DNA of 64,000 nt, taken from positions 908,501 through 972,500 of the forward strand of contig JAKNSE010000030.1 of NCBI GenBank assembly GCA_023525975.1. Direction: 5' to 3'. Shown piece by piece: positions 44,380 to 54,125 of this stretch. Position 1 is the first letter of the stretch; each line of letters starts with the position of its first letter. Both the position numbers and the translations under genes were made by a program. Origin of the DNA: Smallanthus sonchifolius (lineage: Eukaryota; Streptophyta; Magnoliopsida; Asterales; Asteraceae). The notes beneath the pieces are model-generated. The model was not told the origin of the DNA, ran no database searches, and saw only the letters and a program-made list of their open reading frames with translations.

Positions 44380-44712
44380 CCAAAGAGGTTGAGGTTGTGG
44401 TGTAGTGGTTGAGCTAAGGCCCGGAGTCCCAATGATCCCTGCCACCACCATTAATTTCCGCGGCATCGCAAATGAGGTCTAGCTCTTAGGCTGATGCAAC
44501 AGGGTTTTACCCACGCCGATCTAGGGTTCGAGCCTCGGCTCTCCCTCAAGCACGGAAGGGGCGTATTGGGTGGGGTTTTTCCTTGAAAGCTCTCCAACTC
44601 TGACGCCAAGTGGGATCGGTTAAGACAACATATTGACCGGAGTTGGACGAGCATCTCGCATGTGACGGGGGGTGCGACGTCACAACATTCAATGTTCGCC
44701 TTTAAAAAAAAA
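44380..44712 (+). mobile_element. tRNA-related SINE-like element
   Basis: A 333-bp unit flanked by a perfect 16-bp target duplication and ending in an A tract, as made by LINE-driven target-primed reverse transcription. It contains an A-box-like TGGTGTAGTGG (44398-44408) and a perfect B box GGTTCGAGCC (44525-44534) of an internal RNA polymerase III promoter. The distance between the boxes, about 115 bp, is much longer than the 30-60 bp of normal tRNA-derived SINEs. No protein is encoded. Confidence 0.85.
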
Positions 44713-44728
44713 ATTCGAATCAAGGAAG
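44713..44728. repeat. Target duplication of the SINE-like element, right copy
   Basis: ATTCGAATCAAGGAAG directly after the A tract. Confidence 0.93.
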
Positions 44729-45057
44729 ACTTGGGAGTAATCATTACTTTCCCTCACTCACTCTGCCCGCATCCGAGTACCTGACATCACAATCCAACTC
44801 AATCATGCACTCCTCCTCCAATCTTCCTTTTTAACCTTATAAAATCTTTATATTTATAAAATAAAGGGCAAACAGCACAAACACATGGAGAAAATCAACA
44901 AAATAACCTTTCTCAATGTATTATATCCGTATAAAATGTATTCTATCACAAAAAAATGATATCTATATTCTTAAGTGAATTCTTAGTGGCATATATGCTA
45001 ATGCTTTTCTTTTATTTATCCAACTTTAATCCCATAAAATAGATATTTATGTCATAA
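44729..45057. other. AT-rich stretch without features
   Basis: No gene, repeat or terminus recognised. Confidence 0.5.
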
Positions 45058-45529
45058 ATGAATTACTTTTCTATTAGCATACGTAAATATATAGTCACCT
45101 ACCAGGAAGAAGCACGAGGAAATCCTGGCGTCGTGTCCGATACGTATCTAACCAATAACAACTATGCATCAATCCTTTTTTATTCTGGCGCAAGTAAGAG
45201 TTTCATTGCCACAACATTTGTTACCAAACTAAGGAGCACAGTTAGAAATATAACACATACTTTTGAAATAAAGACTGCTATTGGTAGAATCACGAAAGTA
45301 ATGAAAGCTGTAGATGACTGCCTGATAGGTTATTCGTGATTGCCTTAGGAGGATTCGATATCGTATTGGGTATGGATTGACTAGCTGTCAATGAAGCGCA
45401 AATAATATGTAAATGAAAGATGATTCATCTAAAAACAGCTCATGGTAGTTTAATCACGGTTCATGGAGATAGAGATTACAAGATGCCGAACGTCATTTCA
45501 ATGATCAAGGCTAAAAGTTACATGAGGCC
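45058..45529 (+). pseudogene. Decayed Tekay protease fragment
   Basis: A frame (45058-45339) with a protease-like core, ILFYSGASKSFIA, in which the catalytic Asp is replaced by Tyr, followed by more protease-to-RT linker in shifted frames (45340-45529, including a remnant of the D-I-V-L-G-M-D segment). The first 45 bases upstream do not look like gag, so the 5' part of this element is missing. It continues at 47173 after a solo LTR. Confidence 0.75.
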
Positions 45530-47177
45530 TGATGTGTTGCAAAACACATGTCTTTTATCCTATTGTATTTGTGCGTTTTACTTAGTTTCGTATTCGTTTT
45601 GTATTAGTTTTAGCTTGTATTTGAGTATTTGTAATGTCTACAGGCACTCGTGTGAAGAAGAAGTGGAATTCAAGAGTATATCATGAAGAAACCTAGCACG
45701 AGAGGAGAGCCCAAGAAAAAGAAGTAAAAAAAGTTGGAATCTCATGCCTTCGCGGTACGCGAAAATGGAGAGGGAAGCCTGCACGGTACGCGAGAAACTC
45801 AAAACCCGGGCCCGACTAATTTGGCCTTCGCGGTACGCGAAGGGCCATCAACATACTGCGCGGTACGCGAGAACCCGTTATTCCGAGGAAAAGCCCTAAT
45901 CAATGATAAGAAGAATTTGAAGGCTATTGTTAGAGGGGGTCGTTTCCAGCCGTCAGAGAAGCATTCTGGGGCGATTTCCAGAGTAGGAGAAGCAATCGGA
46001 GCTAAAGTTTGAAGCTTTTGGGACCGGGTTAGTTAGATCTAACTTGTTCGGTTTTCAATTCTCATTCTTGTGTATTCGATTAGTTTGTTTGACATGATAT
46101 TCATGACCTTTACTTCTGTTTTGATGTTTTTGATCATGATTATTGGCTAGACTTTACATAGCTACCTAGGTTTATGATGAATATTTGTTAAAGATTGGAT
46201 TTTTATCGGTTTTTGGTATTCGTTTGATGGATTGACACTATTGTAATGATCTTGGTTCAATTGATATGGTGTATTTGCATGCTAACTTCTTATTTAGTTT
46301 GATTATTATTCCGCATGTGCTCTTGTTGAATGTCTTTCAGTTATAGACGCATGTTTAGGTTACTTGCTTCATGTTTGTGACTATTTATAGTATTGCTAGA
46401 CATAGTGATCCATAGGAATTTTAGTTGGTGATTCATTAGATTGAGTGTTCTTCCTATCTCGATAGCTGAAAGGTGAGAGGTAGTCGGTTTGTCTTCGGTG
46501 TTAGGTGTCTAGGTGTAGATTCTCTGAAAGGAGGTTTCCCCTAGGTTCTTAGTACCCTTGCTAGTCCGTGTCATATTTTTTTTGTTCTGAGATTACTCCC
46601 TTGCATTCTTTGAATGTACTGTGATAGTGATACTAAGAGGTGATATGTCTGTAGGGTACTTTAGTGTCGTTGGAGAGACTGAAAGGTAATCCGACTAGCT
46701 GGTGAGCTTTATATACATTCCTTAAAGTTATTGATTAGAGATCCTTTAGGTATTATGAGAGTATCATTCTGTAGAACCCCAGTTCCATCATAGTTAACAT
46801 AACCGAGAGAAGTCTGAGTTTTGCAAATAGGATTCTTACCTAGGTAGTGCTTTCTCCATTCTTGATTTCATCCGATTCTTATGTCTGATAGTTAGTTGTC
46901 GTCTGGTTTTCATTTACTCTTGAGTTTACTTTAGTTAATCTTAGTCATAGAATCCCCCCCCCCCCCACCAGATATCTCAGTTCTAGTCAGAGTCTAGTTT
47001 AGTTATTTTTAGTGTCTCTAGGGTTCGATATTCGGTTTACCATTAGGCTTTACTACATTCGATAGGTACACTTTCCTGTCAGTGCGGTCTAGTTCATAGG
47101 TTTTCTAGAGTATTACTAGAGTGTCTAGGTTAGGTTTTTATTTCGTTTTCGTAGACCGTCTGGACGACATCTAGGCG
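45525..47177 (+). mobile_element. Solo Athila-type LTR inserted into the decayed Tekay pol
   Basis: LTR 45530-47172 (1643 bp) starts TGATGTGTTG and ends GACATCT (normally CATCA in this type). AGGCC (45525-45529) and AGGCG (47173-47177) flank it, a 4/5 matching target duplication, and the pol frame resumes in register behind it. It is the same family as the LTR at 62193-63816: both share long stretches near the 3' end, such as TCGATAGGTACACTT and GTCAGTGCGGTCTAGTTCAT. No primer site or internal region follows, so it is a solo LTR. It holds a four-hairpin cassette (45749-45872) and a 13-base C run (46954-46966). Confidence 0.88.
45749..45872. repeat. Four-hairpin GC-rich cassette, solo Athila LTR
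   Basis: Hairpins TTCGCG-GTA-CGCGAA and variants, centred at about 45756, 45787, 45834 and 45864 (31, 47, 30). The second and fourth have weakened outer stems. Confidence 0.9.
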
Positions 47178-50040
47178 CGGTTGCGAGGCCTACCTGGCGT
47201 ATGCCATCGATGAAAGAAAGAAAGTTAAAGAATTGAAATATGTACATGTGATATGCAACTTTCCAGAGGTGTTCCCCGATGCCTTACATGGAGTTCCACA
47301 TGATCGGGAAATAGAATTCCAAATAGACTTAATGCTAGGAGTCCAGCCGATCGCCAAGCTAGGCACAATACCGATTAGCTCCATTAGAGATGAAAGAGCT
47401 GATGACTCAGCCGGAAGAACTATTGAACAAAGGCTTCATCAGGCTGAGCATTTCACCCTGGGTGCTCTGGTGTTGTTTGTTAAGAAGAAGGATAGTAGCA
47501 TGCGTATGTGCATTGACTACCGAGAATTGAATAAGCGCACAGTGAAGAATAAGTATTTGTTACCGAGAATAGACTATATGTTTGATCAATTACAAGGCGT
47601 AAGCTGGTTATCAAATATCGACCTTAGATCAGGGTACCCTCAACTGAAGGTAAGAGAAGAAGATGTACCAAAATCGGCTTTCCATACATGCTATGGACAC
47701 TAAGAGTTTCTCGTAATATCATTCGGATTGACAAATGCCCCGCGTCATTCATGGACCAAATGAACAGGGTTTGTCGTCCAATGTTGGACCGATCAGTGAT
47801 AGCATCCATAGATGATATCCTCATCTACTCCAAGAACGAAGGTGATCATGCTTGTCACCTTAGAGAAGTGTTGGAGGTTCTGAAAACGGAAAGATTGTAC
47901 GTAAAGTTATCCAAATACGCATTCTGGCTTAGGGAAGTCGAATTCCTAGGTCATGTCATTAACCCGAACGGCATTATGGTTGAGCCGGTAAAGATAGATA
48001 CAGTAAGAGAATGGAATATCCCAAAAACGCCGACTGAGATCCGGAGTTTCCTGGGATTAGCAGGCTACTATCAGAGATTCATTCAGGATTTGTCGAAGGT
48101 AGCTTCGCCTTTGATAAAGTTAACACGAAATGAGGTAAGGTACGAATGGGGTCCAACCCAAGACAGTGCCTTTGAAGAGCTGAAGAAGAAATTGACCCAA
48201 GCTCCAGTATTGGCTTTGCCCGAGGGCAATGAAGATTTGGTAGTTTACATCGATGCTTCGGGTCAGGGACTATGATGTGTACTTATACAAAGAGGAAGGG
48301 TGATTGCATACGCGTCACGGCAGCTAAAGACCCATGAAGTCAATTACCCGACTCATGACCTGGAACTTGCTGCCATAGTGTTCGTGTTAAAGATCTGGAT
48401 GCATTATCTCTATGGAGTTAAGTGCATCATTTAATCCGATCATAAGAGTTTGAAATACTTCTTCAAACAAAAAGAGTTGAAGATGAGACAGACACGATGG
48501 CTAGAACTGTTGAAGGACTATGATTGTGAAATCCTGTAGCATCCGAGAAAGGCGAACGTGGTGGTTGACGCCCTAAGTCAAAAGAAGGGACAAACTTCTA
48601 TTACGGTGAAGGAATGCCAACTGGTGGTAACGCCAGATCTTCTGATAGAGATTGAGAAGGCACAAACACAAGCACTCAAAGAAGAAAACATGATGAAGAA
48701 AAGAATGGTACGTCAACAAGAAAAGTTAGAATATAACACTCTTGGTGTGAGGACACGATTTGGACGAATATGGGTGGTGAACTTAAAGCCAAGAAAAAAA
48801 AGAATGGTACGTCACAAGTCCCACTACTCTATCCACCCTGTAGCCACAAAGATGTATCAAGACTTGAAGAAAGAATCTTGGTGTCTGGGTATGAAGAATG
48901 ACGTGACTCAATATGTGGGCAAATGTCTGACTTGCTCATAAGTAAAGGCCAAACACTAGAAACCGTATGTAAGTTCCAACCTTTGGACATACCGGAATGG
49001 AAGTAGGAACGCATTACCATGGACTTCATAACCAAGCTACCCCGCACAGCTAACGGTCACAACATCATCTGGGTCATCGTTGATCGCTTGATGAAGAGCG
49101 TTCACTTCTTACCGATTCGTGAGACATTCTCATCGGAGAGGTTAGCCAAAGTATTCATCAAAGAAATTGTAGCACGACACAGAGTGCCATTGTCAATTGC
49201 ATCTTACTAGGACACGCGATTCACATCAAGGTTCTGGAGAAGATTCCATGAAGCAACAGGCACCACGTTGAATATCAGCACGGTGTATCACCCGAAATCG
49301 GATCCATTCAAACCCTGGAGGACATGCTTCGTGCTTGTATTATCGACTTTGGTGGTAATTGGGACAGCCACCTGCCACTAGCAGAGTTCTCCTATAACAA
49401 CAGCTATCCCGCAACTATAGGCATGCCGCCTTATGAAATGATGTACGGTAGAAGATGCAGGACCCCGGATTGTTGGGGCGAAATAGAATAGAAAGAGTTG
49501 GGAAGTCTTGAAGTTGTTAAAGAGACTTCAGAAAAGTTTGACCAAATCAAGGCCCGTATGAAAGCCGCACAAGACCGACGGAAATCCTACGCGGATAAGA
49601 GGCGAAGACCTATTGAGTTCAATGTCGGGGATAAGGTAAGATTGAAAGTGTCTCCTTGGAATGAGATCATATGATTCAGGAAAAGAGGAAAGTTGAGTCC
49701 GAGATTTGTCGGACCTTTCAAGATCTTGGCACAGGTAGGGGAAGTTGCTTATCGATTGGAATTACCTGATGAGTTAAGTGGGATCCATCCTACCTTTCAC
49801 GTGTGACACTTGTGAAACTATTTAGCTGATGAATCAGCGCACGTGCCACTTACTGATTTCGAGATAGACAACATCCTGAACTATAGTGAAGAACCCGTGG
49901 CCATTCTAGACAGAAAAGAGAAATGATTGTGTAATAAGGTAATCTGACTAGTAAAAGTACAATAGAAACACCAGAAAGGGTCACAGGCTACATAGGAAAT
50001 TGAGGAAGAAATAAAGGAGTCGTACACTCAACTGATTAAC
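47173..50040 (+). pseudogene. Decayed Tekay pol: RT, RNase H, integrase, chromodomain-like tail
   Basis: Recognisable in pieces across all three frames: protease-RT linker with NFPEVFPDALHGVP, RT with MCIDYRELN and SIDDILIYS (47233-48275), RNase H around 48240-48480 with a stop inside, integrase from about 48820 with HPVATKMY, MDFITKLP and an interrupted DDE region, and a tail to about 50040. Many stop codons (for example 47701-47703, 48273-48275, 48939-48941, 49208-49210) and shifts show long neutral decay. Confidence 0.88.
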
Positions 50041-50071
50041 TTATAGAAGGTTTCGAAGACGAAACCTCTTG

Positions 50072-50086
50072 TAAGGTGGGTAGACT
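50072..50086 (+). promoter_or_regulatory. Polypurine tract of the decayed Tekay
   Basis: AAGGTGGGTAGACT just before TGTAACATCC, preceded by the TTCGAAGACGAAACC motif seen in intact Tekay elements. Confidence 0.65.
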
Positions 50087-51502
50087 TGTAACATCCTAAA
50101 AATCTTAATTTTCATGTTTATAAATAAATAATAGAAATGAAGTTGTGAAGTGACCAAACTTGGAAAATAACAAACATGGGGTGGAGTTTCCCCTATACCT
50201 AGCCGCCACCCCCTCCTTTTAGGCAAACCATTCTCCCATTTCCTCATTTACACTTCACGCACACTAGCAAGAGAGAGAGCCGAGAGAGAGAAATCGGAAA
50301 GGAAGGGAAGATAGGTTTCATTTGAGCTCCAAAACCGACTCCAACCAACTCAAGAAAGGCTTAGGAAGAAGAGAGACAAACCCTACCTGATTCTAAGGTA
50401 AGAAAATTGTCTTAAATACAACGTTTTCATTGAAAATGGGTTTTAATATTAAAAGTGAGCTTTAATCCAAAAAGATGAGATATTACGTATGAAATGACAT
50501 GAAAACCATAGATCTAGCTTTCTGGATACTAGACAGATGTTTTGAATGATTAAAGTTCGAACCTTGACATCATTTCAGTCCAGATCTAAACCATACAGAA
50601 AGTTAGGGTTTCATGGGAACAAGAACAAGGTTCTAGCATGAAGTTTCCGTGCGCGAACTCAGAGTGTACGCATGCATGATGCATCGGATACTAGGAGTAC
50701 TTGCACTAAGTACTCATGCGAATACTCCTTGTACACGTATACATATGGGCGAATACTTAAGGTATACGCATGTGTGCCCTTGAGCGTGTACTTTGGAGTT
50801 CTCGCAGAGGGAAGGAAGAGCGTATACTTATATGTGTATTCCTTGTTTGAGAGCTTAATTTTACTTAATGTACCTATACACGTTGTACGTATTCAATAGA
50901 GTCTACATACTTCACTTAAGTTCAGAATACATACCACATACCACATGTGAGTTTCTAGATGCCCTTTCTAAAGAAGTTTTATAACGTTTTGGGCTGAGGT
51001 GCATGCTTATATGTTATTATTATATTTTATGACGAAAGCTAAATGAATGTACCCTTTAATAAGTGATGTGTACTAAATGACTATAAGTCCTAATGTGCTA
51101 AGATGATGAATGTTAAACGGTTGCCTTCATGACAAACGGACGACCAGATGGCTATTTATGCAGATGGTATGATTTACGGCTACATATGCAGACGGTAGGT
51201 GCTATTACGATGCTACGAATGTATAATGTAGACGGATGGGAAACAGCTAGTTCGGTAGATGGAATTATTACGGCTACTTCAGTAGACGATACAATTGCGG
51301 CTACTTCGGTAGATGGTATGTTTACGGCTACTTCATGTAGACAGTAGGTGCTATTACGACTACTTTGGTAGATGGTACGACATACGACTACTTATGCAGA
51401 CGGTATGATTTTACGGCTACTTCGTGTAGACGGTAGGTGCTATTACGATGCTACGGCTGCATAATGTAGTAGGTTCGAACTACGGTTGTCTATGTGACAC
51501 TT
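50087..51502 (+). mobile_element. 3' LTR of the decayed Tekay, truncated
   Basis: It starts TGTAACATCC right after the purine tract. It is cut at 51503 by the start of another LTR, so its own end is not seen. It has a GA-rich leader-like region (50270-50300) and a hairpin minisatellite (51140-51480). Confidence 0.7.
51140..51480. repeat. Degenerate repeat with CTAC-TTCG-GTAG hairpins
   Basis: Units of about 20-30 bp of the type GGCTACTTCGGTAGATGGTA. Several copies vary (CTACTTCAGTAG, CTACTTTGGTAG), others are extended with TATGCAGACGG or GTAGGTGCTATTACGATG. Confidence 0.75.
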
Positions 51503-52606
51503 TGTAACGAACCAAAATCCAAAACTTAATATTATTTGCTTAAATAGTATTGTGAGGGTGAAATTGGATTAAATCTAAGTTGGGGGTTTTAAACCTTAAA
51601 GGTTGAATTCTTGAATTTAGGTGGAACATTTTTTATAAATAATTGTGGCTGATTTGGGGAGGGAGAAAAACACGACACACACACTCTTGTGTGTGTGTGT
51701 GTGGCGAAATCAATAAGGAGGAGAGGGAGAGAAGCCAATAAATCAGAAATTGGTGTTATGCATGAAGAATCTAGATGATTTAAGGTATTCATCTTCTTCC
51801 AAACATTAAGTAAGTAGCTTATTCATATCTAAACCTTCATCAATGGTGTTCTTGGTGGGTTTTTGGTGAACCTAGCCTTTGGGGCTGAATTGGGTGGTTA
51901 AAATGGTTAATAACTTGATAAAAGTTATAATCTAGCTTGACTAAAGGTATTGGGTGGTAGATAACAACATCAAAACATCCAATTTGATGATTCAAGAATT
52001 TGGGTTCTTAAGGTAAAATTGGGGGATTTCGAAATTGAGGTTGTTGGATGGTAATTGGAGGTTAGTAAGTGTCTGTGGTGTGATTAGACACATAATCAAG
52101 TAATAACCCTCAATCAAGTTGGTGATTTAAGTAATTGGGAGTTTGGGTGAAATTGGGTGGAACCCAAATGGGTCAAAATGGGTGAATGATTATGTAGGCA
52201 GGTTAAAACTTGTTTAAGGTGTAAGTAATCAAGTTTAGAATGGATGTAATCCATAAGGTCTAGGGTGGGTGTTAGACCTTAATTGGAAATGGTGAATTGG
52301 TGGATTGGAAGTTTGACTTTAATGGGTCAAACGGGTCATTTGAGTTGAAAGGTGATATTTGGGGTTTGGGAGTTTGATTAAGGTCATGTTAATCAAACTA
52401 AGATAGGGTCTTGATCTTTAGATCATAAAGGTATGTTGGGTGTCAATTGGTGATCAATGGATTAGTAATTATAAATGGGTTGTATAGGTGATCAAGTAAT
52501 AAGGAAGCTAGCTTGGAGGATCAAGCGGGATCATCTTTAGCAAAAGGTAAGTGCTTTGCACTTACTTAGTAATGATAGGTGGTAGTAAATGCACATACTT
52601 CATATA
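51503..52606 (+). mobile_element. Tekay LTR fragment related to the inner Tekay LTR
   Basis: It starts TGTAACGAACCAAAATCC as the inner Tekay LTR does and keeps the same order: AAGTAAGT near 51808, a GGTGTTCTTG block, GGGTCAAAATGGGTGA, and the hairpin GTAAGTGCTTTGCACTTAC at about 52547-52565. It is cut at 52606 by the insertion of an Athila element. A CA/GT inverted repeat lies at about 51675-51704. No other half was found in the window. Confidence 0.8.
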
Positions 52607-54022
52607 TGATGTAGTGTCAAATAACCCCAGTTAATGTGTCTAATTGTATTCGTTTTAGTTATTTTAGCTTATATCTTTATATGGTTTATGTGTGTGTTTG
52701 GTATGTGTGTGCCTCCTAGGTTTATGTGCTAAATGAGCGGGAAACGGAAGCGAATCAGTTGGATATGAAGCACAGGAAAGTCAAAGTCAAAAAGTCAACT
52801 TTCGTGGAAATTCTAGTCTTCTCGGTACGCGAAGACATGTGAGAGATTGTTCACGGTATGCGAAGATCTTAGAAACTCACCCGACTGTTTTGTCCTTCGT
52901 GCCACGCGAAGGACGGGCCTAAGAGTTTTCGCGACACGCGAGAGAAGGTTTTTACGAGAAAATTAACCTAATTTAGGTTTTAACCATTCTCAGCCACCAT
53001 TATCGAAATTCATTCGACTCCAGCCGTTCCAGAGCTCCAAGAAGGAGATTTCTAATGTGTTTGGGTCAGTTGTTCATAAAGTTTGATGCTTGTAAGTTTG
53101 ATAACAATAGTTTTGATATCTGTGATGAATATGAGTAGCTAATCCACCCGTGATCTTCTCCGGGTGAAAGGTTTTGCGTTTGCACTTGTTATTCTGGAAT
53201 ACTTAGACTTGGTTTGTAATCTTGATTGGCATCTTAAGCCATATGATTTCATTAATCGATTAAATGCTTTAAACTGTTTTGGTTGATTTCAAATTGTTGT
53301 TCTAGTCTCATCAGTCTCAGGTTTCTTTACATCAGGGATATTGTGGGGGATGGATTGCAATTGGTTGATCTAAATTGATTATGCATGAATAGGTTTTCTT
53401 TACAATTCGTTCTAACATTTTCAATGTATTCAATTGAACCTGGTACGATTATGTCTATGTGATTGCTTGCTGAGTAAATTAGAATTGACTTGTGTTTGCA
53501 AACCTGAACCCCGTAGAGGAATACTTTTCTTATTATTGTCTAAAACCCATTCAAATCAGTGTTTGCAATTTTCTGTCTTTCAATACTTGTGACAAAACTG
53601 CACTTTCCACAAACTCCTCGTGGAGACGACTTAACTTCCACTTTTACTATTAAAATCTTATTTTTTGACCGACCAAACGACATCGATCAAAATGGCGTTG
53701 ATCTAAATTGATTAAGCATGAATAGGTTTTCTTTACGATTCGTTCTAACATTTTCACTGAATTCAATTGAATCTTGTGCGCTTATGTCTATGTGATTGCT
53801 TGCTGAGTAAATTAGAATTGACTTGTGTTTGCAAACCTGAACCCCGGAGAGGATTACTTTTCTTATTATTGTCTAAAACCCATTCAAATCAGTGTTTGCA
53901 ATTTTCTGTCTTTCAATACTTGTAAAAAAACTGCAATTTCCACAAACTCCTCGTGGAGACGACTTGACTTCCACCTTTACTGTTAAAATCTTATTTTTTG
54001 ATCGACCAAACAACATCGATCA
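52607..54022 (+). mobile_element. 5' LTR of the decayed Athila element
   Basis: It starts TGATGTAGTG and ends CATCGATCA. 1416 bp including an internal tandem duplication of 333 bp. It belongs to a different family from the LTR at 62193, despite sharing the first ten bases. It carries a four-hairpin cassette. Confidence 0.85.
52818..52944. repeat. Four-hairpin GC-rich cassette, decayed Athila 5' LTR
   Basis: Centres at about 52826, 52857, 52903 and 52935 (31, 46, 32). Loops differ: GTA, GTA, CCA and ACA. The third stem contains a G-T wobble. Confidence 0.88.
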
Positions 54023-54030
54023 AAATGGCG
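53365..54030. repeat. 333-bp direct tandem duplication covering LTR end and first bases of the primer site
   Basis: Copy 1 is 53365-53697, copy 2 is 53698-54030. Each ends CATCGATCAAAATGGCG, so copy 1 carries the LTR end and the first five bases of the primer site. The copies differ at several positions, so the event is not new. Confidence 0.93.
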
Positions 54031-54043
54031 CCGTTGCCTGGGA
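54026..54043 (+). promoter_or_regulatory. Primer binding site, tRNA-Asp type (decayed Athila)
   Basis: TGGCGCCGTTGCCTGGGA, one change from the perfect tRNA-Asp complement, three bases after the LTR end. Confidence 0.9.
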
Positions 54044-54125
54044 GTTAGTGCACAAGGTGTTAGTTTGTTCTTTTGCTACAAATCACAAAATAAAAAATTC
54101 TTGTTTTTAATTTCTCGTTTTTATT

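Noticed and set aside
44380..44712. Functional tRNA gene because of a perfect B box
   Set aside because: No cloverleaf can be drawn, box spacing is far too long, and a poly-A tail and target duplication show a retroposed element.
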